Assembly (NCBI GenBank): GCA_027073945.1
Contig: JALTEL010000548.1
Span: 1 to 5,986, forward strand
From: Caldifarciminota bacterium
GTDB lineage: Bacteria; WOR-3; Hydrothermia; UBA1063; CAJXJZ01
Direction: 5' to 3'
Length of the DNA: 5,986 nucleotides
Shown here: piece by piece, positions 1 through 5,283 of the stretch
Layout: each line of letters begins with the position of its first letter
How positions within the stretch are numbered: the first letter of the stretch is position 1
Notes under the pieces: model-generated
What the model was told of the DNA's origin: nothing
What the model saw: the letters and a program-made list of their open reading frames with translations, nothing else
Databases searched by the model: none
Made by a program: the position numbers and the translations under genes

Positions 1-39
1 GCATTATCTTAAATTTTATTTATTTTTTTAAGAAAAGTA
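1..39. other. AT-rich stretch upstream of the mdh promoter
   Basis: This stretch is almost entirely A and T and includes a run of seven T (23-29). TCTTAAA (7-13) and TTTAAGA (27-33) form a loose 7-bp inverted repeat. It directly abuts the -35 box of the mdh promoter, so it could act as an UP-like element for RNA polymerase, or be the tail of a terminator of an unseen upstream gene. No coding end is recognisable. Its function is inference only. Confidence 0.3.
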
Positions 40-69
40 TTGACATGTAAAATACCTTAGGTATATAAT
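40..69 (+). promoter_or_regulatory. Sigma70-type promoter of mdh-fumA-fumB
   Basis: A perfect TTGACA -35 box (40-45) is followed after 18 bp by a perfect TATAAT -10 box (64-69). Transcription would start near 75-77, giving an mdh leader of about 50 nt. Both hexamers match the housekeeping consensus, which suggests strong basal expression unless it is repressed. The next genes follow with short gaps, so this promoter probably drives all three through fumB. Confidence 0.8.
52..64. promoter_or_regulatory. 13-bp palindrome in the mdh promoter spacer (candidate operator)
   Basis: ATACCT (52-57), one central T, then AGGTAT (59-64) is a perfect 6-1-6 inverted repeat. It lies between the -35 and -10 boxes and overlaps the first base of the -10. 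A protein bound here would block polymerase, so a repressor operator is the natural reading. I cannot assign it to a regulator family; ATACC/GGTAT half-sites occur in several. Confidence 0.45.
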
Positions 70-112
70 CACACACGATTGAGAGAGAAGAAAAATATAA
101 AACTAATTTTTG

Positions 113-118
113 AGGAGG
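113..118 (+). promoter_or_regulatory. Ribosome binding site of mdh, fixes the start at 128
   Basis: AGGAGG sits 9 nt before ATG 128. The upstream in-frame TTG at 110 lies immediately before this site, so using it would put the Shine-Dalgarno sequence inside the coding region. The ATG start is therefore preferred. Confidence 0.85.
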
Positions 119-127
119 TTTTTCAGT

Positions 128-1084
128 ATGTTAGGTATTCGTAAGGTCAGTATAATTGGGGCAGGTCATGTTGGTGAGTCTGCTGCTTTCATTATGGCTA
201 TGAGGGGAATAGCTGATGAGGTGGTAATGACTGATGTTGTTGAGGATCTTCCTGAAGGTAAAGCTTTGGATATGATGGAGGCTGCTCCGATTCTTGGTTA
301 TGATACAAAAATTAAGGGTTCATCAAAGGGCGAAATTTATGCAGCTATCGAGGACTCAGATGTTGTTGTTATGACGGCTGGTTTCCCGAGACTGCCGGGT
401 ATGAGCAGAGATGATCTGCTGGGTAAAAACATTCCTATTATGAGACAGGTTGCAGAGAATGTGGCAAAATATGCACCCAACAGTATATTCCTTGTTGTGG
501 CAAACCCTCTGGATGCTATGATCTATGCTGCAAAGAAGGTGACGGGATTCCCTGACAATCGTCTTGTGGGACAGGCTGGTGCTTTGGATTCTGCAAGATT
601 CATGTCATTCTTGGCAGCTGAAAAGGGTGTGTCCGTAAAGAACGTTTGGGGAATGACTCTTGGAAGCCACGGTGATGATATGGTGCCTTTGAGGGATTAC
701 TCTCAGATTTACGGTGTTCCTGTGAATAAATTGATAGAGCCGAACAGATTGGAAGAAATTGTTGATAGGACAAGAAACGGCGGCGGAGAGATAGTAAAAT
801 TGCTCAAGAAAGGTAGTGCTTACTGGGCTCCTGCAGCAGGTATTTCCTGGATGGTAGAGTCTATATTGAGGGATGAAAAAGCCGTTATTCCTTGCCACGC
901 ATTCCTGCACGGTCAGTACGGTATAAACGATCTTCCTGTCGGCGTTCCTGTACAGCTTGGTAAAGGCGGTGTAGAGAATATTATAGAGATAGATCTGTCA
1001 GATCAAGAAAAAGAAGAATTAAAGAAATCGGCAGATCACGTGGCTGAGATATGTCAAAGAGTTGATGATCTTAAACTTTTATAA
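128..1084 (+). CDS. mdh: Malate dehydrogenase (NAD-dependent, LDH-like type)
   Basis: Interconverts malate and oxaloacetate with NAD(H) in the cytoplasm. The 318-residue product has the usual length of the LDH-like malate dehydrogenases. Visible landmarks are the Rossmann glycine motif GAGHVG (11-16); Asp36 at the end of the second strand, expected to select NAD over NADP; Arg88 and Arg94 in PRLPGMSRDD, which bind the dicarboxylate, Arg88 being the residue that distinguishes malate from lactate dehydrogenases; Asn126 in VANPLD; Asp154 and Arg157 in LDSAR; and the catalytic His181 in GSHGDD. The start is ATG 128 because of the well-placed AGGAGG. It is the first gene of the cluster, 22 nt before fumA, and its product feeds the fumarase encoded next. 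Nothing looks damaged. The family assignment is secure; the direction in vivo cannot be read from sequence. Confidence 0.96.
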   Translation: MLGIRKVSIIGAGHVGESAAFIMAMRGIADEVVMTDVVEDLPEGKALDMMEAAPILGYDTKIKGSSKGEIYAAIEDSDVVVMTAGFPRLPGMSRDDLLGKNIPIMRQVAENVAKYAPNSIFLVVANPLDAMIYAAKKVTGFPDNRLVGQAGALDSARFMSFLAAEKGVSVKNVWGMTLGSHGDDMVPLRDYSQIYGVPVNKLIEPNRLEEIVDRTRNGGGEIVKLLKKGSAYWAPAAGISWMVESILRDEKAVIPCHAFLHGQYGINDLPVGVPVQLGKGGVENIIEIDLSDQEKEELKKSADHVAEICQRVDDLKLL

Positions 1085-1106
1085 AATAAAATAAAGGAAT
1101 CTTATC

Positions 1107-1955
1107 ATGGCTGAAGTAAGAGATGTAAGCGTAAAGGACGTAGAACAGGCAGTATATAAGATGGCGCTTGATGCAGCATATCATATACCCGAAGATGTGC
1201 TTGCAATAGAAAAAAAGGCTTATGAGAACGAAAAGTCAGAGGTGGCAAAACAGGTTTTTGACACTATATTCCAAAATATAGAGGTATCCTCCAAGGAGGA
1301 ATTTCCGCTCTGTCAGGATACAGGCCTTGCAATTATATTTTTGGAAGTAGGCCAGGACGTTCATTTTACAGACGGGTATCTTGTAGATGCGATTAATAGC
1401 GGTGTTGAAAGGGCATACAAAGACGGATATTTAAGAAAATCTTCGTGCGATCCTCTGACAAGGGCAAATTATGGTAACAATTTGCCTGCCATAGTTCATA
1501 CATTTGTAGTGCCTGGTAATAAGGTAAGGATGGTTCTTGACGCTAAAGGCGGCGGCAGCGAGTCTATGAGCAAGGTTCAGATGATGAAACCTGCAGATGG
1601 AAGGGATGGTATAGTCCAAACTGTCGTTGATTGGGTTATTGAAGCAGGCCCGAACCCGTGTCCGCCTACAATTGTAGGCGTGGGCATAGGCGGTGATTTT
1701 GAAAGAAGCGCCGTTATGGCTAAGCATGCAACATTGAGAAAAACGGGAGAGCCGAGCTCTGACCCTGTACTTGCGGATATGGAACAGGAAATATTAACAA
1801 AGGTGAACAACTCTGGAATAGGTCCTGCAGGATTGGGCGGATTGACAACAGCTTTGGCTGTGCATATAGAGATGGAGCCTTGTCATATAGCAACCCTGCC
1901 TTTGGGCATCAACATAGCTTGTCACGTAAACAGGCATAAAGAGATAGAGCTTTAA
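1107..1955 (+). CDS. fumA: Class I fumarase, alpha subunit (4Fe-4S domain)
   Basis: Iron-sulfur half of a two-subunit fumarase that reversibly hydrates fumarate to malate. The 282 residues match the N-terminal domain of class I fumarases and the alpha chain of L-tartrate dehydratase. Three cysteines are placed as cluster ligands: Cys69 in PLCQDTG, Cys185 in NPCPPTIVG and Cys272 in ACHVNRH. Three protein ligands leave one iron free for substrate, as in aconitase. Asp71, two residues after the first ligand, corresponds by spacing to the catalytic aspartate of the Leishmania enzyme as I remember it. AAAGGA (1093-1098) lies 8 nt before the ATG. The beta subunit follows after 11 nt, and flanking mdh and sdh genes favour fumarase over tartrate dehydratase. 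The cluster type is oxygen-sensitive, fitting an anaerobe. The symbol means subunit A here, not the single-chain E. coli FumA. Confidence 0.92.
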   Translation: MAEVRDVSVKDVEQAVYKMALDAAYHIPEDVLAIEKKAYENEKSEVAKQVFDTIFQNIEVSSKEEFPLCQDTGLAIIFLEVGQDVHFTDGYLVDAINSGVERAYKDGYLRKSSCDPLTRANYGNNLPAIVHTFVVPGNKVRMVLDAKGGGSESMSKVQMMKPADGRDGIVQTVVDWVIEAGPNPCPPTIVGVGIGGDFERSAVMAKHATLRKTGEPSSDPVLADMEQEILTKVNNSGIGPAGLGGLTTALAVHIEMEPCHIATLPLGINIACHVNRHKEIEL

Positions 1956-1966
1956 AGGAGTGGATT

Positions 1967-2524
1967 ATGGCAGAGTATAAATTGACTACGCCGCTTAGCG
2001 ACGAAGACATTATTAAGCTGAAAGCGGGAGACAAAGTTCTTTTGTCGGGTGTTATCTACACGGCAAGAGATGCTGCACATATGAGGATGGTTGCATCTTT
2101 GGAAAAGGGTGAAGAGTTGCCTTTTGACCCCAAAGGACAGGTTATATACTACGTGGGTCCTTCTCCGGCAAGACCGGGTAAACCTATAGGTTCGGCAGGT
2201 CCTACGACAAGCTACAGAATGAATCCTTTTGCTCCTATTTTAATAGCAAAAGGTCAAAAGGGCATGATAGGCAAGGGTAAGATGAGCCAGGAGGTAAAGG
2301 ATGCTTGTGTAAAGTACAAGGCTTGCTATTTTGCCTCTATTGGCGGAGCAGCAGCTGTTGTCGGCAGTGTTGTTAAGAAGGCTGAGATTATAGCATATCC
2401 CGAGCTTGGACCGGAAGCTGTAAGAAGATTGGAAGTTGAAGATATGCCTTTGTTTGTTTGTTACGATGCACACGGAAACGATCTTTACGAGATGGCAAAA
2501 AAGGAATGGGCAAACAAGCTTTGA
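1967..2524 (+). CDS. fumB: Class I fumarase, beta subunit
   Basis: Second half of the fumarase, 185 residues, homologous to the C-terminal domain of single-chain class I fumarases and to the tartrate dehydratase beta chain. Landmarks are YTARDAAHMR (31-40), GPSPARPGKP (64-73), GPTTSYRMNPF (78-88), the basic turn GKGKMS (102-107) and GGAAA (126-130). Arg34, Thr80, Arg84 and Lys103 fall at, or within one residue of, the spacing I recall for the substrate-binding Arg, Thr, Arg and Lys of the Leishmania fumarase, so the active site is complete across the alpha-beta interface. AAAGGAG (1954-1960) overlaps the alpha stop codon, 6 nt before ATG 1967, suggesting coupled translation and balanced subunit amounts. 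A hairpin follows 9 nt after the stop, marking the probable end of the first transcription unit. Tartrate dehydratase is the alternative but is less likely in this context. The symbol denotes subunit B, not the E. coli FumB isozyme. Confidence 0.92.
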   Translation: MAEYKLTTPLSDEDIIKLKAGDKVLLSGVIYTARDAAHMRMVASLEKGEELPFDPKGQVIYYVGPSPARPGKPIGSAGPTTSYRMNPFAPILIAKGQKGMIGKGKMSQEVKDACVKYKACYFASIGGAAAVVGSVVKKAEIIAYPELGPEAVRRLEVEDMPLFVCYDAHGNDLYEMAKKEWANKL

Positions 2525-2533
2525 TGTTTAGTG

Positions 2534-2561
2534 TAGCCGGCCATGGTTTCATGGTCGGCTA
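2534..2561 (+). terminator. Hairpin after fumB, weak intrinsic terminator or attenuator
   Basis: TAGCCGGCCATG (2534-2545) pairs with CATGGTCGGCTA (2550-2561) to give a 12-bp stem with one G-U pair and a GTTT loop. It starts 9 nt after the fumB stop. The GC-rich stem is strong, but the tail (TTAATTCATT) is only partly T-rich, so termination may be incomplete and some transcripts could continue into sdh. It could also protect the mdh-fum mRNA end. Confidence 0.6.
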
Positions 2562-2569
2562 TTAATTCA

Positions 2570-2598
2570 TTGACAAATATTTAATATTTTAGTATGTT
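2570..2598 (+). promoter_or_regulatory. Sigma70-type promoter of sdhCDAB
   Basis: A perfect TTGACA (2570-2575) is followed after 17 bp by TATGTT (2593-2598), which matches TATAAT at four of six positions. The start site would be near 2605, giving a leader of about 40 nt. It lies directly downstream of the hairpin after fumB, as expected for an independent second transcription unit. The spacer begins with AATATT-T-AATATT (2576-2588), a 6-1-6 dyad of the same geometry as in the mdh promoter, though pure A/T and so weaker evidence for an operator. Confidence 0.6.
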
Positions 2599-2614
2599 TA
2601 GAAAAAATTTTTGG

Positions 2615-2623
2615 AAAGGAGGT
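2615..2623 (+). promoter_or_regulatory. Ribosome binding site of sdhC, oddly far from the ATG
   Basis: AAAGGAGGT is the strongest Shine-Dalgarno sequence of this leader but lies 22 nt before the first ATG (2646), against 5-10 nt for the other genes here. A codon at usual distance is ATA at 2631, in frame with sdhC. A palindrome (2631-2647) fills the gap. Either the leader folds to bring the ATG closer, or initiation uses a non-standard codon. Confidence 0.6.
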
Positions 2624-2630
2624 CGAGGTT

Positions 2631-2647
2631 ATATCTTTTAAAGATAT
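2631..2647. repeat. 17-bp palindrome between the sdhC ribosome binding site and start
   Basis: ATATCTTT (2631-2638), a central T, and AAAGATAT (2640-2647) form a perfect 8-1-8 inverted repeat. The last two bases are the AT of the sdhC start codon. As RNA it could form a 7-bp AU stem with a 3-nt loop; as DNA it could be an operator downstream of the promoter. It is AU-rich, so the RNA stem would be weak. Confidence 0.5.
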
Positions 2648-3038
2648 GGCCGAAAGCACTATGGATTGGTATAGAGGACGTCCGCATCATATTCAGTACA
2701 AATGGCACGAGGGTTTTGTTGCTTGGATTTTCCATAGGTTTACAGGGTTGTTGCTGATTCTTTATCTTTTTTTGCATGAGTGGGTAGCTTCTACTCTACA
2801 GAATCCGGCTTCGTTTGAGGCTGCTATGAAAGCTGTACAACATCCTGTTTTTAAACTAATGGAAATAGGATTGTGGCTGGTTGCATCTTATCATGCTATT
2901 AATGGTTTAAGGGTTATCTTGGTTAATTTCGCAGGAGCGGCAGAAAGAAGCAATTATAAGGGAAACGTTTGGATTTTCTGGGTAATTTTTGCAATTGTTT
3001 TTGTAGCCGGCGCTATTCCTATGTTTATGCATCTTTAA
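2646..3038 (+). CDS. sdhC: Succinate dehydrogenase cytochrome b subunit SdhC
   Basis: Membrane anchor of succinate:quinone oxidoreductase that binds heme b and helps form the quinone site. The 130-residue product has three hydrophobic helices at about 24-47, 68-95 and 106-128. The first helix opens with FHRFTG (29-34), the family signature; Arg31 matches the quinone-site arginine of E. coli SdhC. His83 in SYHAINGLRVIL is the expected heme ligand. His44, ten residues after the FHRFTG glycine, is an additional candidate ligand absent from E. coli SdhC. From memory the sequence resembles actinobacterial SdhC (LFVH and HALNGIRVIL motifs) more than the proteobacterial form. The start is uncertain: ATG 2646 is 22 nt from its ribosome binding site, ATG 2661 has none, and ATA 2631 has ideal spacing and would add five residues. 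It is the first gene of sdhCDAB. Confidence 0.9.
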   Translation: MAESTMDWYRGRPHHIQYKWHEGFVAWIFHRFTGLLLILYLFLHEWVASTLQNPASFEAAMKAVQHPVFKLMEIGLWLVASYHAINGLRVILVNFAGAAERSNYKGNVWIFWVIFAIVFVAGAIPMFMHL

Positions 3039-3043
3039 GAATT

Positions 3044-3050
3044 AGGAGGT
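3044..3050 (+). promoter_or_regulatory. Ribosome binding site of sdhD, fixes the start at 3061
   Basis: AGGAGGT ends 10 nt before ATG 3061. The in-frame TTG at 3052 is only 1 nt away, too close for initiation. ATG 3064 (13 nt) is a less likely alternative. Confidence 0.75.
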
Positions 3051-3060
3051 ATTGTCTAAA

Positions 3061-3432
3061 ATGATGTACATGAGAGGTTTCATAGATAGATATCAGGGAA
3101 GCTCAAAGAGTGGAGAATGGAATTGGCTATTTCAGAGGGTTTCTGGCGTAGCTCTCTTGATTCTGCTTTTAGGCCATTTCTTCATTGAGCACTTTGCTGG
3201 TGTTGAAGTAAACTATCAAACAGTAGCCGAAAGATTGGCTTCAACAAGCTGGAAGATATTTGACTTGTCGTTTGTTATTTTTGCTCTTTATCACGGTATA
3301 AACGGTATTTTTATGACAATTGAGGACTATGTTCATTCCGGCTGGAGGGTATTCTGGAAAGGCTTCTTCTGGATTGTAGGTATAATTTATCTTGTTCTGG
3401 CGGCCATAACAGTACTACCGTTTAAGGGTTAA
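3061..3432 (+). CDS. sdhD: Succinate dehydrogenase hydrophobic anchor SdhD
   Basis: Second membrane anchor of the complex, 123 residues with three helices at about 21-43, 64-86 and 96-119. FQRVSG (24-29) mirrors FHRFTG of SdhC, and YHGING (77-82) mirrors YHAING of SdhC, so the two anchors look like diverged copies of one fold. His78 is the expected heme ligand; EDYV (88-91) contains Tyr90, matching the quinone-site tyrosine of E. coli SdhD (TDYV). His39, ten residues after the FQRVSG glycine, aligns with His44 of SdhC and suggests a second heme. The segment NYQTVAERLASTSW (51-64) between helices 1 and 2 resembles actinobacterial SdhD as I remember it. The start at 3061 follows from the AGGAGGT spacing. 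sdhC ends 22 nt upstream, and the sdhA start lies 21 nt beyond the sdhD stop. Confidence 0.9.
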   Translation: MMYMRGFIDRYQGSSKSGEWNWLFQRVSGVALLILLLGHFFIEHFAGVEVNYQTVAERLASTSWKIFDLSFVIFALYHGINGIFMTIEDYVHSGWRVFWKGFFWIVGIIYLVLAAITVLPFKG

Positions 3433-3435
3433 TTG

Positions 3436-3444
3436 AAAAGGAGG
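3436..3444 (+). promoter_or_regulatory. Ribosome binding site of sdhA, fixes the start at 3454
   Basis: AAAAGGAGG lies 9 nt before ATG 3454. The in-frame TTG at 3433 precedes this site and would translate through it, so it is rejected as the start. The site begins 3 nt after the sdhD stop, compatible with translational coupling. Confidence 0.85.
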
Positions 3445-3453
3445 CTTTTAGTA

Positions 3454-5268
3454 ATGGCAGATATAGATGTAAGAATAGAAGAGTTTGACGTTGTTATAGT
3501 CGGAGCTGGCGGAGCTGGTTTAGCTGCGGCAGTTCAGACAGGTCAAGCCAAACTAAAAACAGCAGTTATTTCTGAGGTTTACCCAACAAGGTCCCATACA
3601 GTTTCGGCTCAGGGCGGTATTAATGCTGCATTGGCCAATATGGACGAGGACTATTGGATTTGGCACATGTATGATACTGTAAAGGGTGCAGATTATATCG
3701 GTGACCAGGATGCCATAGAATATTTTACAAAGAATGCCCCGAAAACAATTATCGAGCTTGAGCATTGGGGAATGCCTTTTTCAAGAACAGAGACAGGTGT
3801 TGCTTATCAGAGAGCTTTCGGCGGACAGACGAGAAATTTTGGTGAATCGTTGGCTCACAGAGCTGTTGCTGTTTCCGACAGATCAGGACACGCTATGCTT
3901 CATACACTGTTTGAAAGAACACTGCGTCCAGATATTGCTCCCTACGTCAGCTACTACTCAGAATACTACGCACTGAAGCTGCTGAGAAACGAAGAGGGTG
4001 CTGTTATGGGTGTTGTCGCCTGGGATATGGTAAACGGTGGACTTCATATATTTTTCTCATACGCAGTTATTCTTGGAACAGGCGGAAACACGAGAAACTT
4101 TAGAACAAACACAAATGCTCATGTTAATACTGGTATTGGCTGGACGTTATGCGCAAAGGCCGGTATTCCTATAAAGGATCCTGAATTTATTCAGTTTCAC
4201 CCGACAGGAATCTACGGCGTTGGAAACCTGATTACAGAAGGTGTTAGAGGTGAGGGCGGATATCTCCTCAACTCAAAGGGCGAAAGATTCATGAAGAAGT
4301 ATGCTCCACACGTTCTTGACCTTGCTTCACGTGACGTTGTTTCAAGAGGTATGGCTACAGAGCTTAGAGAAGGAAACGGCGTAGGACCGAAGAAAGACCA
4401 TCTTCTGTTGAAACTTGATCATTTGGGTCATGACTTTATTATGGATAAGCTGCCGGGCATCTGGGAACTTGCCTATAAGTTTGTCGGTGTTGACTGTACA
4501 AAAGATCCTATCCCTGTTCAGCCTACGGCACACTACCATATGGGCGGAATTCCAACAAATGTTAAGGGAGAGGTTGTCGATTGGGATGATAGCGACAAAG
4601 AGGTTAAAATTCAGGGATTGTATGCTGCTGGTGAGTGCGCCTGTGCATCACTGCACGGAGGGAACAGGCTTGGATGTAATTCTCTGCTTGACCTTGTTGT
4701 TACAGGTAATGTGGCGGGAGCCAGTGCTGCAAAATGGATTAGAGAAGACAAACCTATGTTCCCGAATCCTCCTGAGGAGTATATTGCCGATAAGTACGCA
4801 AAAGATATTATAGATAAGCTGACCGAGCTATTCGATGGTAGTGAGGGAACTGTTAAGATGGACGATATCTGGGAAGATTTACAGGATACAATGCAGGCTG
4901 ATATGTCTGTCTTTAGAATAGAAGAAGGCCTGAAAAATGAGATGGCAAAATTGGATGAGTATTTTGACAAGTTCAAGAATGTGGGATTGACCGACAAGGG
5001 TAAGATATTCAATACGGAACTTTGTGAATATTTCGATCTTGAATCTCTGCTGTATGTATCAAAACTGGAAACAGCTGCTGCACTCAACAGAACAGAGAGT
5101 AGGGGCGCTCACTATAGAGACGACCATCCTGAAAGGGATGACGCCAATTGGATGAAACATACCGCTGCTTATTGGAAAGAGGATGGAAGCGTAGAATTGG
5201 AATATAAACCTGTTAGAACAAAACCTCTGACGGCTCCAACCTTCCAGCCTAAGAAGAGAGTATATTAA
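3454..5268 (+). CDS. sdhA: Succinate dehydrogenase flavoprotein subunit SdhA
   Basis: Catalytic subunit that oxidises succinate to fumarate (or the reverse) on the cytoplasmic face of the membrane complex. The 604 residues are typical of the family. The N-terminus has the FAD-binding VGAGGAG (16-22). His48 in RSHTVSAQGG is the expected site of covalent FAD attachment. Substrate and catalytic residues are all visible: His249 in QFHPTG, Thr261 and Glu262 in TEGVRGEGG, Arg293 in SRDVVSR (the likely proton-transfer arginine), His360 in TAHYHMGG, and Arg405 in GGNRLGCNSLLDLVV. The C-terminal helical domain carries the ESRGAHYRDDHPERDD signature (548-563) followed by WMKHT. All key residues are present, so it should be active. 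It lies between sdhD and sdhB, whose product accepts its electrons. Sequence alone does not settle succinate oxidation versus fumarate reduction; the anchor type and the mdh-fum context favour a succinate dehydrogenase that may be reversible. Confidence 0.97.
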   Translation: MADIDVRIEEFDVVIVGAGGAGLAAAVQTGQAKLKTAVISEVYPTRSHTVSAQGGINAALANMDEDYWIWHMYDTVKGADYIGDQDAIEYFTKNAPKTIIELEHWGMPFSRTETGVAYQRAFGGQTRNFGESLAHRAVAVSDRSGHAMLHTLFERTLRPDIAPYVSYYSEYYALKLLRNEEGAVMGVVAWDMVNGGLHIFFSYAVILGTGGNTRNFRTNTNAHVNTGIGWTLCAKAGIPIKDPEFIQFHPTGIYGVGNLITEGVRGEGGYLLNSKGERFMKKYAPHVLDLASRDVVSRGMATELREGNGVGPKKDHLLLKLDHLGHDFIMDKLPGIWELAYKFVGVDCTKDPIPVQPTAHYHMGGIPTNVKGEVVDWDDSDKEVKIQGLYAAGECACASLHGGNRLGCNSLLDLVVTGNVAGASAAKWIREDKPMFPNPPEEYIADKYAKDIIDKLTELFDGSEGTVKMDDIWEDLQDTMQADMSVFRIEEGLKNEMAKLDEYFDKFKNVGLTDKGKIFNTELCEYFDLESLLYVSKLETAAALNRTESRGAHYRDDHPERDDANWMKHTAAYWKEDGSVELEYKPVRTKPLTAPTFQPKKRVY

Positions 5269-5283
5269 AAAGGGGGAGAACAG

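Noticed and set aside
110..127. Upstream TTG start for mdh adding six residues
   Set aside because: The added residues would be encoded by the AGGAGG ribosome binding site itself; ATG 128 is correctly spaced.
1287..1300. TCCTCC-AA-GGAGGA inverted repeat with an internal Shine-Dalgarno-like sequence in fumA
   Set aside because: No start codon follows at usable distance, and the bases are explained by conserved coding just before the PLCQDTG motif.
1107..2524. Assignment as L-tartrate dehydratase (ttdAB)
   Set aside because: The families are closely related, but the location between mdh and sdh strongly favours fumarase, and there is no tartrate transporter or regulator in the window.
3433..3453. 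Upstream TTG start for sdhA adding seven residues
   Set aside because: The TTG precedes the Shine-Dalgarno sequence, whereas ATG 3454 is 9 nt after it.
4415..4813. 132-codon + strand open frame overlapping sdhA
   Set aside because: It is an out-of-frame shadow of sdhA; the sdhA frame carries the conserved HYHMGG and GGNRLGCNSLLDL motifs here.
4611..5087. 158-codon open frame on the minus strand inside sdhA
   Set aside because: It lies wholly opposite a well-conserved sdhA region, has no ribosome binding site that I could recognise, and its translation is low-complexity and Ser-rich, as expected for the antisense of a real gene.
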